From NCBI RefSeq assembly GCF_036621415.1, contig NZ_CP030941.1, forward strand, positions 1,672,001-1,736,000: a stretch of DNA of 64,000 nt. Direction: 5' to 3'. The notes beneath the pieces are model-generated. The model had not been told where the DNA came from. It ran no database searches and saw only the letters and a list, made by a program, of their open reading frames with translations. Of this stretch, positions 27,772-38,404 are shown one piece after another (within the stretch, counting starts at the first letter, position 1; each line of letters opens with the position of its first letter). The DNA comes from Nitratireductor thuwali (lineage in GTDB: Bacteria > Pseudomonadota > Alphaproteobacteria > Rhizobiales > Rhizobiaceae). Made by a program: the position numbers and the translations under genes.

Positions 27772-28437
27772 ATGGCGGAAAAGCGGAGCGGCATGCCCCT
27801 TTCGGGAGAGATTGTGGCGGCGGACACGTCCGTTCCGGCCGGCGAGCCGCAATCGCCCGACCGCGACATCCACGATGCCGAGTTCGAAACGCTGCCCACG
27901 GACAGCGCCCAGCCGGCGCGCGCGCGGTCGGGCGCGCACCTTCCCGATCCAGGTCTTGCGCGGACCAGCCAGGCTGATACGCGCGGCCTTGAAAGTCTTT
28001 TGCCTGCAGGCAGGAAGCCTTCGAGCGCTGCGGCGCGCCGTACCCCCGGCGGGCCGGCCTTCTGGGCCATGGGCCTGTGCATCGTGGCCGGAAGCTTCTG
28101 GATAGCAGGTGGGCACGCCCTGTTTCGCGAGGCCTTGGCGCCCGTCCTGGCGGGCGCCACTCCTGGCCTCAAGGCGGCGACTCTGGAAAGCCGCATAGAA
28201 ATGTCGGAGGCCAATGCCCTGCTGCTGATTGACGGACGGGCGATCAATGAGGGTGACGAGACCCGCGCGCTGCCCGACCTCCTGATCAGCGTCGTCGACC
28301 GCGACGGATACACAACGCACTACAAGCTGGGGACAAACGGCCATAGGCTGGAGCCGGGCCACAGCTATCCCTTTTCCAGCCGCCTGGTGGTCACTAAGGA
28401 TGGCGTGAAGTCGGTTTCCGTCTCGTTTCAGGAGTAG
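27772..28437 (+). CDS. membrane protein of unknown function at the ftsE-hpt junction
   Basis: 221 residues. A Pro/Ala-rich, probably disordered cytoplasmic N-terminus (1-98) leads to one membrane helix (about 97-118) and an extracytoplasmic beta-type domain (SRIEMSEANALLLIDGRAINEGDETRALPDLLI) resembling DUF3426. In many rhizobia this position encodes a protein whose N-terminus is an MJ0042-type zinc ribbon; no CxxC pair is seen here or in the 90 bases upstream. Function unknown. It is followed seven bases later by hpt. Confidence 0.75.
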   Translation: MAEKRSGMPLSGEIVAADTSVPAGEPQSPDRDIHDAEFETLPTDSAQPARARSGAHLPDPGLARTSQADTRGLESLLPAGRKPSSAAARRTPGGPAFWAMGLCIVAGSFWIAGGHALFREALAPVLAGATPGLKAATLESRIEMSEANALLLIDGRAINEGDETRALPDLLISVVDRDGYTTHYKLGTNGHRLEPGHSYPFSSRLVVTKDGVKSVSVSFQE

Positions 28438-28444
28438 TCGCAGC

Positions 28445-28987
28445 ATGGTCATGGTACGCGGAAAGGAAATCGAGATTCTCTACGCGGCCTCGACGATTGC
28501 GCGCCGTAATCTCGAACTGGCCAAGGAGATCGCCGAGAAGGACTACAACGATCTTCTGGTCATCTCGGTCCTGAAGGGCTCGTTCATCTTCGCGGCCGAC
28601 CTCATTCGGGCCATGCACGACGCGGGCATTTCACCCGAGGTCGAGTTCATCATGATCTCGAGCTACGGCGCCGGCACGGTGAGCGGGGAGATCAAGGTGC
28701 TGCGCGATATCGACAATGACGTTCGAGGTCGCGACATCCTGCTGATCGACGACATACTGGAATCGGGCAAGACGTTGAAATTCACCCGCGAGCTGATGCT
28801 ATCGCGCGGCGCCCGCTCGGTCTCCATCGCCGTTCTCTTGGACAAGCATTCGCGCCGCCAGGCCGATCTCCACGCAGATTTCGTGGGCTTCGAATGCCCC
28901 GACTATTTCGTCGTCGGCTACGGAATGGATGTGGGCCACGCATTCCGCGAACTGCCTTTTGTCGGCGTCGTCAAGGACGATGCCTGA
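28445..28987 (+). CDS. hpt: hypoxanthine phosphoribosyltransferase
   Basis: 180 residues. Salvages hypoxanthine (and often guanine) to the nucleotide using PRPP. The PRPP-binding motif ILLIDDILESGKTL lies near 97-110; VISVLKGSFIFAADLIR near 39 and PDYFVVGYGMD near 155 complete the type I PRTase fold. ATGs at 28445 and 28451 are both usable; AGGAG lies about ten bases before the first. It follows the junction membrane protein within seven bases and precedes the CpdR-like gene. Confidence 0.96.
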   Translation: MVMVRGKEIEILYAASTIARRNLELAKEIAEKDYNDLLVISVLKGSFIFAADLIRAMHDAGISPEVEFIMISSYGAGTVSGEIKVLRDIDNDVRGRDILLIDDILESGKTLKFTRELMLSRGARSVSIAVLLDKHSRRQADLHADFVGFECPDYFVVGYGMDVGHAFRELPFVGVVKDDA

Positions 28988-29045
28988 ACCAATCCGGCGC
29001 TCGCGCGTTCAGCGATCCGTAACCTCTGTTTGCGATGATCGGACC

Positions 29046-29411
29046 ATGGCTAAGCTTCTCATCGTCGAAGACGACGTTTCCGTACGCTCCTTCACCGCCC
29101 GCGCCCTGGCGGCCGCCGGCCACATGGTCGAGACAGCCGAGGATGGCATGGAGGGCCTGGACAAGATCAAGCAGGAGGCCGGCGCGTTCGACCTCGTCCT
29201 GTCCGATATCAGGATGCCGGCCATGGACGGTATCGAGATGGCGCGCGAAGCCGCGTCCGCCTTCCCGGGCCTGCGCCTGCTGCTGATGACCGGCTACGCC
29301 GAACAGCGCGAACGCGCGGCCGAACTTGAAGGCACGGTCCGGGGCGTCGTCAACAAGCCCTTCACGCTGGCCGAAATCCGCGACCGCGTGGGCGAGGCGC
29401 TGGCGGCGTAA
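29046..29411 (+). CDS. cpdR: CpdR-type single-domain response regulator
   Basis: 121 residues, one receiver domain. Acidic pocket EDD at 8-10, phosphoacceptor Asp54 (LVLSDIRMP), conserved Thr82 in LMTGYAEQ and Lys104 in VVNKPF. The LMTGYAEQRERA and NKPFTLAEI segments place it in the CpdR group, which, when unphosphorylated, directs the ClpXP protease to cell-cycle regulators in Caulobacter and rhizobia under the CckA-ChpT relay. The start ATG 29046 removes a spurious 39-codon extension. It is a second-type CpdR or close paralogue; which one cannot be told from sequence alone. Confidence 0.85.
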   Translation: MAKLLIVEDDVSVRSFTARALAAAGHMVETAEDGMEGLDKIKQEAGAFDLVLSDIRMPAMDGIEMAREAASAFPGLRLLLMTGYAEQRERAAELEGTVRGVVNKPFTLAEIRDRVGEALAA

Positions 29412-29585
29412 AACGCTCGCCCTTCAGGCATCTTGTCTTCCGCGCCCAACCCGGTATAAAGTTCGGCCATGACGTTCATGTCCACATTCTTCCCCCTGTT
29501 CTGATCGGCCCACGTCATTCCGGCGCATGCGCGCCGATCAGATCAATACGGCTCCGCCGAGCGGTGGCCGGACGGAGAATGTGCA

Positions 29586-30371
29586 ATGCCCAAAACAGAG
29601 CATGTAGGCCTGACGCCCCGTCAGGTCCGTAATTTCATCGACGACGGCTTCGTCAAAATCGAGAACGCCTTCAGCGCCGCACTTGCCAAACAATGCAGGG
29701 ACGAGCTGTGGGCAGATATTGGCCTTTCGCCGGACGAACCTGGGAACTGGATCAAGCCGGTCGTCCGGGTAGGCTTTAAGGCTTCGGCGCCTTTCATCGA
29801 GGCCGCCAACACCCCGTGCCTGCACAAGGCCTACGACCAACTCGCCGGTGAGGGCCGCTGGCTCGCGCCCAAAGGCCTCGGAACCTTTCCGATCCGCTTT
29901 CCCTCGGCGGAATCCCCTGCCGACGACGGCTGGCACGTGGATATGAGCTTCGGCGACGGCAGTGCCGATTTCATGGAATGGCGCATCAATGTGAAGAGCA
30001 GCGGACGCGCATTGTTAATGCTCTTCCTGTTCTCCGATGTCGACCTGAATGACGCGCCCACGAAGATCCGGAAGGGGTCGCATGCCGTCATCGCCCGCGA
30101 GTTGCTGCCGTATGGCGAGGCAGGCGCGACGCTCAGGCAGCTCTCCGCCGACGGCTATAGCTCGACGGAAGATTGCCCGATCGAACTGGCCGTCGGCCCG
30201 GCTGGCACCGTCTATCTGTGCCATCCGTTCCTTGTCCATGCCGCGCAGCAGCACCGAGGGAAGCAGCCGCGATTCATGGCGCAGCCGCCGCTGATGCCGT
30301 GGGGCGAGTTCGATCCGGCCCTGCCGCCATCGCCGGTTCAGATCGCCATCCGCCAGGCGTGCGGATTGTAG
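29586..30371 (+). CDS. phytanoyl-CoA dioxygenase (PhyH) family oxygenase
   Basis: 261 residues, a non-haem Fe(II)/2-oxoglutarate oxygenase. The facial triad appears as His117-x-Asp119 (GWHVDMSFG) and a distal His in YLCHPFLVHAAQQHRG (His213 or His218), with an arginine (Arg224 or 229) for 2-oxoglutarate. Substrate unknown; members hydroxylate fatty-acyl chains, antibiotics or ectoine. It stands alone between cpdR and groL, in opposite orientation to groL. It is not EctD, whose longer gene with its own signature is at 38405. Confidence 0.88.
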   Translation: MPKTEHVGLTPRQVRNFIDDGFVKIENAFSAALAKQCRDELWADIGLSPDEPGNWIKPVVRVGFKASAPFIEAANTPCLHKAYDQLAGEGRWLAPKGLGTFPIRFPSAESPADDGWHVDMSFGDGSADFMEWRINVKSSGRALLMLFLFSDVDLNDAPTKIRKGSHAVIARELLPYGEAGATLRQLSADGYSSTEDCPIELAVGPAGTVYLCHPFLVHAAQQHRGKQPRFMAQPPLMPWGEFDPALPPSPVQIAIRQACGL

Positions 30372-30432
30372 CGCCGCCCCGGCATGACATCTCGAGCCGA
30401 CACGGAGGCCGGGTAATCTCCGTCAGCCTCAC

Positions 30433-30473
30433 GGCCAAACAAAATCGGCGGAGCGGGTATCCCCGCTCCGCCG
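30433..30473 (-). terminator. groS-groL intrinsic terminator
   Basis: CGGCGGAGCGGG and CCCGCTCCGCCG form a 12-bp stem around a four-base loop (30446-30473). On the minus strand it is followed by ATTTTGTTTGG, a T-rich tract. It lies 22 bases past the groL stop. Confidence 0.8.
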
Positions 30474-30495
30474 CTTCCTGTTCAGGCTGCCAGGC

Positions 30496-32148
<1,653 letters not shown>

Positions 32149-32169
32149 TCATTGATCCTCAAGGCCCCC

Positions 32170-32484
32170 TCAGGCGGCCTTCCTGACCGCGTTTTCGGCA
32201 TCGAGGATGCCAAGGACATCGCTCTCCTTCATGATCAGGAGATCCTCGCCCTCAAGCCGGATTTCGGTGCCGGACCACTTGCCGAACAGGATGCGGTCGC
32301 CGACCTTGACTTCCAGCGGCACCAGTTCGCCGTTTTCGCCGCGCGCACCGGAGCCGACGGCGAGAACCTCGCCTTCCTGCGGCTTTTCCTTGGCGGTATC
32401 AGGAATGATGACCCCTCCGGCGGTCTTCTCTTCGGCTTCGATCCGGCGAACGAGAAGACGGTCATGCAAGGGACGGAACTTCAT
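32170..32484 (-). CDS. groS: co-chaperonin GroES
   Basis: 104 residues. [16 protein letters not shown] is the conserved beginning; the mobile loop [19 protein letters not shown] (about 18-36) contacts GroEL and the roof loop follows. The frame runs on 54 codons upstream but the ribosome site GGAGGAAAAC and family alignment fix ATG at 32484. Coupled in transcription with groL. A CIRCE operator centred 150 bases upstream predicts repression by HrcA outside heat shock. Confidence 0.97.
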   Translation of the reverse strand: MKFRPLHDRLLVRRIEAEEKTAGGVIIPDTAKEKPQEGEVLAVGSGARGENGELVPLEVKVGDRILFGKWSGTEIRLEGEDLLIMKESDVLGILDAENAVRKAA

Positions 32485-32619
32485 GTTTTCCTCCTGGGAC
32501 AAACAACGAAAGAAGCACCTCCCGCGCTGAAGCAAGCGCGGTACGCGGCCCGTCATGGCACCGCGCGGCAAAGATTTGGGAGCGGATTTTCCGACGTTCA
32601 AGAGGCCGAAGAAGAAAAA

Positions 32620-32646
32620 TTGGCACTCCCCTCTTGAGAGTGCCAA
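32620..32646 (-). promoter_or_regulatory. CIRCE operator (HrcA-binding) of groS-groL
   Basis: TTGGCACTC, nine bases, GAGTGCCAA: a perfect inverted repeat matching the CIRCE consensus TTAGCACTC-N9-GAGTGCTAA with one symmetrical change in each arm (A to G, T to C). It lies about 136-162 bases upstream of the groS start. Confidence 0.9.
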
Positions 32647-32676
32647 AAAAATTACTAAGCGCGCGCGGACAAGGCG

Positions 32677-35271
32677 CTATCGCATGTCCAGCAGCCGTTC
32701 CAGATATTGCTTTTCCAACTCCGGGCTCAGCGCGTCGCCGAGGCGCCGGCGGATCGCCTCGAGGATTTCCCGCGCGCGCTGGGTATCGATCTCGTCGGGC
32801 ACCTCGACCGAATCTCCGAAATCAGGCCCCGTGGTCGACTGGGGCCGGCCGAGCGGGTCGCGGCCGTTACTGCCCTGACGCATCCCCTGCTGGCCTTCGC
32901 CCTGCTGGCCCTGCATGGCCTGCTGCATCTGGTTCATCATATCCTGGGCGCCGCGGCGCAAGGCTTCCAGCGCCCGCCCTTGCTCGCCCACCGCCCGTTC
33001 GCCACGGCCCTCGCCGAGCGCGCCTTCGGCTTCGCCCATGGCTTCGCCCGCCTCGCCGAAGCCCTCGCCTGGCTCGATGCCAAGCCCTTCAAGCCCGTCA
33101 AGCAGGCTTTGCAGGTCCCCCTGCAGCGCACCCTGCTGTCCTTGCAGGCCGCGCAGCGCCTCGGCCAGATCCTCGGGCGTCATCGGCTGGCCCTGCCCTT
33201 GCCCCTGCTGGCCCTGGCCTTGCCCAGGCATCTGGCCCCGCCCCTGCTGCTGGCCCTCGCCCTGCTGCCCTTGCTCGCCCTGTTGCCCCTGCTGGCCGCG
33301 CTGTTGCTGGTCCATGCGGAAGGTCTCGTTCATCAGTTCCTGCTGCCGGCGCATCAGTTCGCCGAGCTGGTCCATCTGCTGGCGCATCTCCGACTGCTGC
33401 CCGCCCTGCCCCTGCTGCGGACGGCCAGCCTGAAGATTGTTCATCATGTTCTCGAGCTGCGAAAGAAGATCCTGCGCCTGATCGCGCGCGCCTGACCTTG
33501 CCAGATCCTCGATCTGGTCGAGCATGCGCTGGAGATCGCTCTCGCGCATCGTCTGACCGTTCTCGCCCTGCGCAAAATCCTGATTCTGCATCGCGCGCTC
33601 GGCAAACTCACGCAGGAATTCCTGCATGGCCTGGCGCAGTTCATCTACAAGGCCGGCGATCTCCTCGTCGCTGGCACCTTCCTCCAGCGCTTGCCGGAGC
33701 GCTTCCTGCGCCTGCCGCAGCCGGCGCTCGGCTGCCGTCAGGTCGCCATCCTCGATGATCAGCGCGATCTCCCACAGGTCGCCCACGACCTGCCGCAGGG
33801 CGTCGTCGCTGCCTGCCTGCGCGAGCTTAGAGCGTACGGTGGAGATGAGCAGGAAGTGGGAAGGCTCCTCGAAGGTCTCCTCGGGCCACAAAAGGAGAGC
33901 ATCCATGAGCGCTCCCACCCTGTCCTGCTGATTGCCATCGAGCGCCAGCAGGCGCCGCTGTTCGATCAGCGCCTTGGCCAAGGGATTGGTGAACGGCCGC
34001 TGCGGCAGTACAAACGTCTCTTCTTCGCTGCGTCCGGTCTGCCCCGCCGCATCGGCGACGGTCAGGTGCAACCGCGTCGCCGCGCCTGCCCATGGATGCT
34101 CGGTCAGATCAGCAGAACTCTTGGCGGCGCCGTTTTCCGCATTGCTGCGGGGCAGCCTCAAGGCCACTTCCGGCGCGTCGAAAAGCGGACGGGCATCCGG
34201 CCGTTCTTCCGCCAGCGAAAAATGCGCCTGCGCTTCCACCGCGCCGTAGTCGTCCTCGATTTCATAATTCAGCTCCAGCGCGCCATTCACAGCGCGCTTG
34301 GGCTCCTGGGAGAAACGGATCTGCGGCGCCTCATCGGGAATGATGGTGAACTGCCACTGCCGCAGGGCCGGCCCCCCGCCGGTGAGCGTGACTATTCCGT
34401 CGCTGGCCAGCAGCGTCGAAAAACGCCGCATCGCGCCGTCGCCTTCCCCAGCCTCCGGCTCAATGTCGCGCACCGCCTCCCGGCCGTCGTCGATCGACAG
34501 GGTCTCTTCGCCCGAGCCGCCGCTGACTCGCACGGCAATTGCGCTGTTCTGCGGAACGGAGAAGGCCTGCTGCTCCAGATTAGCTTCCGCCGTCAGGAAA
34601 ATCGGCGCGCGACCCGTATAAGGCGGCGGCGTGACCCAGGCGTCGATGCGCGCAGGCGTCGCCTCGGCCGTTGGGCGCGGCTGAAACGCGTCGCCGATGC
34701 GGCCGCCATAGGGCCCGAGCGAATAGGCGAAAGCGGTGACGAAAAGCAGCGCTGCCACCGCCCGCAACCCCCAGGGATCGCGCTCGGGCACCGACGTCCG
34801 CGGCAGATCGCCGTGAACGCGCGACAGCCGCCCCGCCATCCGCTTCTGGTGTTCCCGCCAAAGCGCCGCGGCAAACGGACCGCCATCTCCGGCGGCCAGC
34901 CGGTCGGTCTGCGTGGCGACCGGAGCATGTTCGAGCCGGTTGATCTGCTCGATGCGGCGGTCGACTTCCAGCGCGACCGGGAAACGCAGGCCGCGCAGCC
35001 CGATCAGGGATGCGAGCATGCCGAGGCCTAGCGCACAGAGAACTGCCCAGCGCATCCAGCCCGGCATGATCTGGAACAGGCCGAACCAGGACAGGCTGAA
35101 AAACAGGCTGGCCACAAGGATGAGCGGAAGGACGACCGGCCATGCCCGCTCCACGACCATTGCCGTTCTGACGCCGGCGCGCGTCCGCGCCAGCCGCCCT
35201 AGCAGACTGGCTGCCATGCCGCCCGATTCCTGTCCGGGCGGCCCTTGCTTCGTGGTTTGCGGTTCGCTCAT
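32677..35271 (-). CDS. TIGR02302 family membrane protein with Gln/Gly-rich repeat region
   Basis: 864 residues from MSEPQTTKQG. Two N-terminal membrane helices (about 39-90) and a third near 170 are followed by a large region of beta character, a helical stretch about 520-640, and an extremely low-complexity Gln/Gly/Met segment (about 640-760) built of QQGQ, QGQGQ and GEGQQ steps. It matches the alphaproteobacterial TIGR02302 family (DUF4175). No function is assigned. It reads in the same direction as ectR 130 bases upstream; in other rhizobia lysA or argH genes usually precede it, so the ectoine cluster may occupy that place here. Start ATG 35271 rather than 35304. Confidence 0.9.
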   Translation of the reverse strand: MSEPQTTKQGPPGQESGGMAASLLGRLARTRAGVRTAMVVERAWPVVLPLILVASLFFSLSWFGLFQIMPGWMRWAVLCALGLGMLASLIGLRGLRFPVALEVDRRIEQINRLEHAPVATQTDRLAAGDGGPFAAALWREHQKRMAGRLSRVHGDLPRTSVPERDPWGLRAVAALLFVTAFAYSLGPYGGRIGDAFQPRPTAEATPARIDAWVTPPPYTGRAPIFLTAEANLEQQAFSVPQNSAIAVRVSGGSGEETLSIDDGREAVRDIEPEAGEGDGAMRRFSTLLASDGIVTLTGGGPALRQWQFTIIPDEAPQIRFSQEPKRAVNGALELNYEIEDDYGAVEAQAHFSLAEERPDARPLFDAPEVALRLPRSNAENGAAKSSADLTEHPWAGAATRLHLTVADAAGQTGRSEEETFVLPQRPFTNPLAKALIEQRRLLALDGNQQDRVGALMDALLLWPEETFEEPSHFLLISTVRSKLAQAGSDDALRQVVGDLWEIALIIEDGDLTAAERRLRQAQEALRQALEEGASDEEIAGLVDELRQAMQEFLREFAERAMQNQDFAQGENGQTMRESDLQRMLDQIEDLARSGARDQAQDLLSQLENMMNNLQAGRPQQGQGGQQSEMRQQMDQLGELMRRQQELMNETFRMDQQQRGQQGQQGEQGQQGEGQQQGRGQMPGQGQGQQGQGQGQPMTPEDLAEALRGLQGQQGALQGDLQSLLDGLEGLGIEPGEGFGEAGEAMGEAEGALGEGRGERAVGEQGRALEALRRGAQDMMNQMQQAMQGQQGEGQQGMRQGSNGRDPLGRPQSTTGPDFGDSVEVPDEIDTQRAREILEAIRRRLGDALSPELEKQYLERLLDMR

Positions 35272-35402
35272 CGTCCTTCCAGACTGCGTCGCTCGGCGCG
35301 CCACGCCCTATTAGGATAGCATTAAACACGGCAAAGGCGAGGCAAGGAGCCGAATTTGGCGGCCGACCCGCCCTTCGCATCCGTCTGGCCGTCGTGCGAC
35401 GC

Positions 35403-35879
35403 CTATTTCCGGTCCACCGCCCCGACATCGAGAAGCGGAGATGCATCGATCGCCCTGGCGTTGAGCATGAAGCCAACCTTTTCCAGCGCGGCGACGATCA
35501 TCGCCTGCTCCCAATCGGGCAGCTTCTCGAACTGGTTGGAGAACGTTCGCTGCAAAGGGTCGGGGGCGGCCTTGAGCAGCTCCTGACCGGCCTCCGTCGC
35601 CGAAACCCACACGATGCGCCGGTCGCGCTCGCCGCGGGTACGCTGGACCAGGCCCCGCGCCACCAGCTTGTCCACAAGCGACGTCGCGGTCGCCTGGCCT
35701 ACGCCGGCCTTGCCCGCGATGTCCTTCGGCGTCGCCCTGCCGGCCGCTGCCACGATCTCGAGCACGATGAGCTGCGGCGTGGTCAGCCCCGTTTCGCGGG
35801 CAAGCGTACGCGCGTTCAACTCGGTCGCGCGGAGGATCCTGCGTAGCGCGATAAGGCTGGTCTGGGTGCGGTTTTCCAT
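35403..35879 (-). CDS. ectR: MarR-family regulator of ectoine biosynthesis
   Basis: 158 residues, a winged-helix MarR protein: recognition-helix region PKDIAGKAGVGQATATSLVDKL near 50-72 and the wing RTRGERDRRIVWVSATEAG near 78-96. EctR of methylotrophs represses the ectABC operon and its own gene from a divergent position, exactly the arrangement here: ectA starts 189 bases away on the opposite strand. A 16-base perfect palindrome lies in the shared region. Osmotic induction through EctR is inference from the family. Confidence 0.93.
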   Translation of the reverse strand: MENRTQTSLIALRRILRATELNARTLARETGLTTPQLIVLEIVAAAGRATPKDIAGKAGVGQATATSLVDKLVARGLVQRTRGERDRRIVWVSATEAGQELLKAAPDPLQRTFSNQFEKLPDWEQAMIVAALEKVGFMLNARAIDASPLLDVGAVDRK

Positions 35880-35939
35880 AGGCGGGCCTTGAGCAACGAT
35901 TACATCACCTTGGTAGCAGAAAAATTTTATTTTGATTAG

Positions 35940-35955
35940 CGAATGAAATCATTCG
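35940..35955. promoter_or_regulatory. candidate EctR operator palindrome
   Basis: CGAATG, AAAT, CATTCG: a perfect inverted repeat in the ectR-ectA gap, 61 bases upstream of the ectR start and about 60 bases upstream of the ectA -35 box. It is the strongest palindrome in the gap. Binding by EctR is inferred from position only. Confidence 0.5.
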
Positions 35956-36016
35956 GCAATCTCGGCTCATCGGGGGCCGATTTAGCACAGTTCTGAACAA
36001 ATCGATGCTGCTGCGG

Positions 36017-36044
36017 TTGAAATATGGTTCGGTAATCGTAATAT
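36017..36044 (+). promoter_or_regulatory. predicted ectA promoter
   Basis: TTGAAA (36017-36022) and TAATAT (36039-36044) with 16 bases between, giving a start about 18 bases before ectA. The boxes match the sigma-70 consensus at four of six positions each. Upstream are A+T-rich tracts. Confidence 0.5.
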
Positions 36045-36068
36045 CCAGCCTGACGAAAGAGGAGAGCC

Positions 36069-36614
36069 ATGCCCAGCAGCGATCTGAAACTTGTTCGAAA
36101 ACGATCCGATGAAATCATCTTCCGCACGCCTGAAAAAGAAGACGGTTCCTCGGTTTGGCGCCTGATACGTGCATGTGAACCGCTCGACGAAAATTCCCTC
36201 TACTGCAATCTGCTGCAATGCGACCATTTCGGCGACACCTGCGTGGTGGCCGAGCGGCGCTCCGATGGAGAGATCGTCGGATGGATCTCGGCTTACCTCC
36301 TGCCCGACGACAGCAGCACCCTGTTTGTCTGGCAAGTCGCGGTGGATGAATCCGCCCAGGGTCAGGGCGTCGCCAAGCGCATGCTCAAATCCCTGCTCGA
36401 ACGCGACGTCTGCGGCGAGGTCGAGACGGTCAAGACCACGATCACCTCCGACAATGACGCGAGCTGGGCGCTGTTCCGCTCTTTCGCCCGCAGCCAGGGC
36501 GCGCGTTTGACAGACGAAGCCTATTTCCGCAAGGACGCCCATTTCGACGGCGCGCACGCCACCGAGCACATGGTGACGATATCGCTGCCCGAAGCCGCCC
36601 GCAGCGCCGCCTGA
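36069..36614 (+). CDS. ectA: L-2,4-diaminobutyrate N-acetyltransferase
   Basis: 181 residues, a GNAT-fold enzyme. Acetylates diaminobutyrate with acetyl-CoA, giving N4-acetyl-diaminobutyrate. The acetyl-CoA binding motif appears as WQVAVDESAQGQGVAKRML near 92-110; CEPLDENSLYCNLLQCDHF near 34-52 is diagnostic of EctA. Ribosome site AGAGGAGAG immediately precedes ATG 36069. First gene of the five-gene operon; 54 bases to ectB. Confidence 0.97.
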   Translation: MPSSDLKLVRKRSDEIIFRTPEKEDGSSVWRLIRACEPLDENSLYCNLLQCDHFGDTCVVAERRSDGEIVGWISAYLLPDDSSTLFVWQVAVDESAQGQGVAKRMLKSLLERDVCGEVETVKTTITSDNDASWALFRSFARSQGARLTDEAYFRKDAHFDGAHATEHMVTISLPEAARSAA

Positions 36615-36668
36615 TCGGCAGCCGGCTCAACGCGCGTCCAGCGAACTGAAAAACCCGAAGGATAAGAC

Positions 36669-37958
36669 ATGACGACCGTAAAAACGGACGATAAGACTAT
36701 TTTCGAGCGCCGCGAATCCGCGGCGCGCAGTTATTGCCGCAGCTTTCCCATCGTGTTCGAAAGCGCCAGCGGCGCCATGATGAAGGGCGCGGACGGCCGC
36801 GAATATATCGATTTCCTCGCCGGATGCTCTTCGCTGAACTACGGCCATAACGACCCCGATATGAAGAAGGCGCTGGTCGACTACATCACCAGTGACGGCG
36901 TAACCCACGGCCTGGACATGCACACCAGCGCCAAGGCGGCCTTTCTGGAAGCCTTCGAACGCATCGTCCTGGAGCCGCGCGGCATGGATCATCGCATGAT
37001 GTTCATGGGGCCCACCGGCGCAAATGCCGTTGAGGCCGCCTTGAAGCTTGCCCGCAAGGTGACGGGCCGTACCAACGTCGTCTCCTTCACCAACGGTTTT
37101 CACGGCGTCACGCTGGGCGCGCTTGCCGCGACCGGCAACGGCTATCACCGCGGCGGCGCCGGCCTGCCGCTGACCGGCGTCACGCGGATGCCCTTCGAAG
37201 GCTCGATGGGCAAGGACATCGACACCGCCGATTTCCTCAATCGCATGCTTGCTGAACCGTCCAGCGGCATTGAGCCGCCGGCGGCGATCATTCTTGAAAC
37301 GGTGCAGGGCGAAGGCGGCCTGAACGCGGCGTCGCGCGAATGGCTGCGGCGCATCGAGCAGATCGCACGCGCCCATGGCGCGCTGCTCATCGTCGACGAC
37401 ATTCAGGCCGGCTGCGGCCGCACGGGCTCGTTCTTCTCCTTTGAGGAGATGGGCATCACGCCGGACATCATCACCATGGCAAAGTCCCTTTCCGGCTTTG
37501 GGCTGCCGCTCGCCACGCTTCTGGTACGTCCCGAGTACGACATATTCGGCCCGGCCGAGCACAACGGCACCTTCCGCGGCAACAATCATGCTTTCGTTAC
37601 CGCGCGCGTGGCGCTGGAGAAATACTGGGCCGACGAGGGTTTCCAGGAGAGCGTGCGCGAGCGCGCCGGCTTCCTCGGCACCCGCCTCAGGGAGATCGCT
37701 GCGCATCTGCCGGATGCGCGTCTCAAGGGGCGCGGCATGATGCAGGGCATCGACGTGGGCTCCGGTGCGCTGGCGAGCGACATCTGCTCGCGCTGTTTCA
37801 AGGCCGGCCTCATCATCGAGACCTCCGGGGCGCACGATGAGGTGGTGAAGATTCTTTGCCCCATCAACATCGACAAGGGAACCTTTGCCCGGGGACTGGA
37901 CATTCTTGAAGAGGCCGTCGGCGAGATTTCCCGCTCGGCCAGTATTGCAGCGGAGTAA
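36669..37958 (+). CDS. ectB: L-2,4-diaminobutyrate transaminase
   Basis: 429 residues. A class III PLP aminotransferase that makes diaminobutyrate from aspartate semialdehyde and glutamate. [17 protein letters not shown] near 113-129 binds the cofactor phosphate; [13 protein letters not shown] near 240 holds the conserved Asp; [11 protein letters not shown] carries Lys272, the Schiff-base residue. Length is typical of EctB. ectC follows five bases after its stop, indicating tight coupling. Confidence 0.97.
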   Translation: MTTVKTDDKTIFERRESAARSYCRSFPIVFESASGAMMKGADGREYIDFLAGCSSLNYGHNDPDMKKALVDYITSDGVTHGLDMHTSAKAAFLEAFERIVLEPRGMDHRMMFMGPTGANAVEAALKLARKVTGRTNVVSFTNGFHGVTLGALAATGNGYHRGGAGLPLTGVTRMPFEGSMGKDIDTADFLNRMLAEPSSGIEPPAAIILETVQGEGGLNAASREWLRRIEQIARAHGALLIVDDIQAGCGRTGSFFSFEEMGITPDIITMAKSLSGFGLPLATLLVRPEYDIFGPAEHNGTFRGNNHAFVTARVALEKYWADEGFQESVRERAGFLGTRLREIAAHLPDARLKGRGMMQGIDVGSGALASDICSRCFKAGLIIETSGAHDEVVKILCPINIDKGTFARGLDILEEAVGEISRSASIAAE

Positions 37959-37963
37959 TTGCC

Positions 37964-38359
37964 ATGATCGTACGCGACCTGAATGAAGCGAAGAACACCG
38001 ACCGCCATATCTTCTCCGATGGCTGGGACAGCGTCCGCCTTCTGCTGAAGGGCGACAAGATGGGGTTCTCGTTCCACATCACGACGATCCATGCCAACGC
38101 CGAACTGCCGATGCACTACAAGAACCATCTCGAGAGCGTCTACTGCGTCGACGGAACGGGCTCGATCGAGGATTGCACGACCGGCGAAGTGCACCAGATA
38201 CGCCCCGGCGTGATGTATGCGCTCGACAAGAACGACAAGCACATCCTGCGCGCAAACGACAAGCCGATGGTCATGGCGTGTGTTTTCAACCCGCCCGTCA
38301 GCGGCAATGAAGTTCACCAGGAGGACGGCTCCTACGCACTCGAGGCCGAAGAGGCGTGA
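37964..38359 (+). CDS. ectC: L-ectoine synthase
   Basis: 131 residues, a cupin that cyclises N4-acetyl-diaminobutyrate to ectoine. [29 protein letters not shown] is the conserved start region; [11 protein letters not shown] carries the metal-proximal Glu and Tyr, and [11 protein letters not shown] near 85-95 the histidine of the cupin site. The natural length is about 130 residues, so it is complete. It directly follows ectB. Confidence 0.97.
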   Translation: MIVRDLNEAKNTDRHIFSDGWDSVRLLLKGDKMGFSFHITTIHANAELPMHYKNHLESVYCVDGTGSIEDCTTGEVHQIRPGVMYALDKNDKHILRANDKPMVMACVFNPPVSGNEVHQEDGSYALEAEEA

Positions 38360-38404
38360 AGTGAACCACGCCCTCAGAAACCAAAGGAAGAAGGAGACAA
38401 GACC

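Noticed and set aside
29294-29518. Short leftward open frame overlapping the end of cpdR
   Set aside because: No ribosome site and no recognisable protein; most of it is antisense to cpdR.
29586-30371. PhyH-family gene as a second ectoine hydroxylase
   Set aside because: It lacks the EctD signature block around the HxD motif and is not linked to the ectoine operon.
33691-35031. 446-codon open frame opposite the TIGR02302 gene
   Set aside because: Antisense shadow with arginine/alanine/proline-rich random composition; the opposite strand encodes a recognisable protein.
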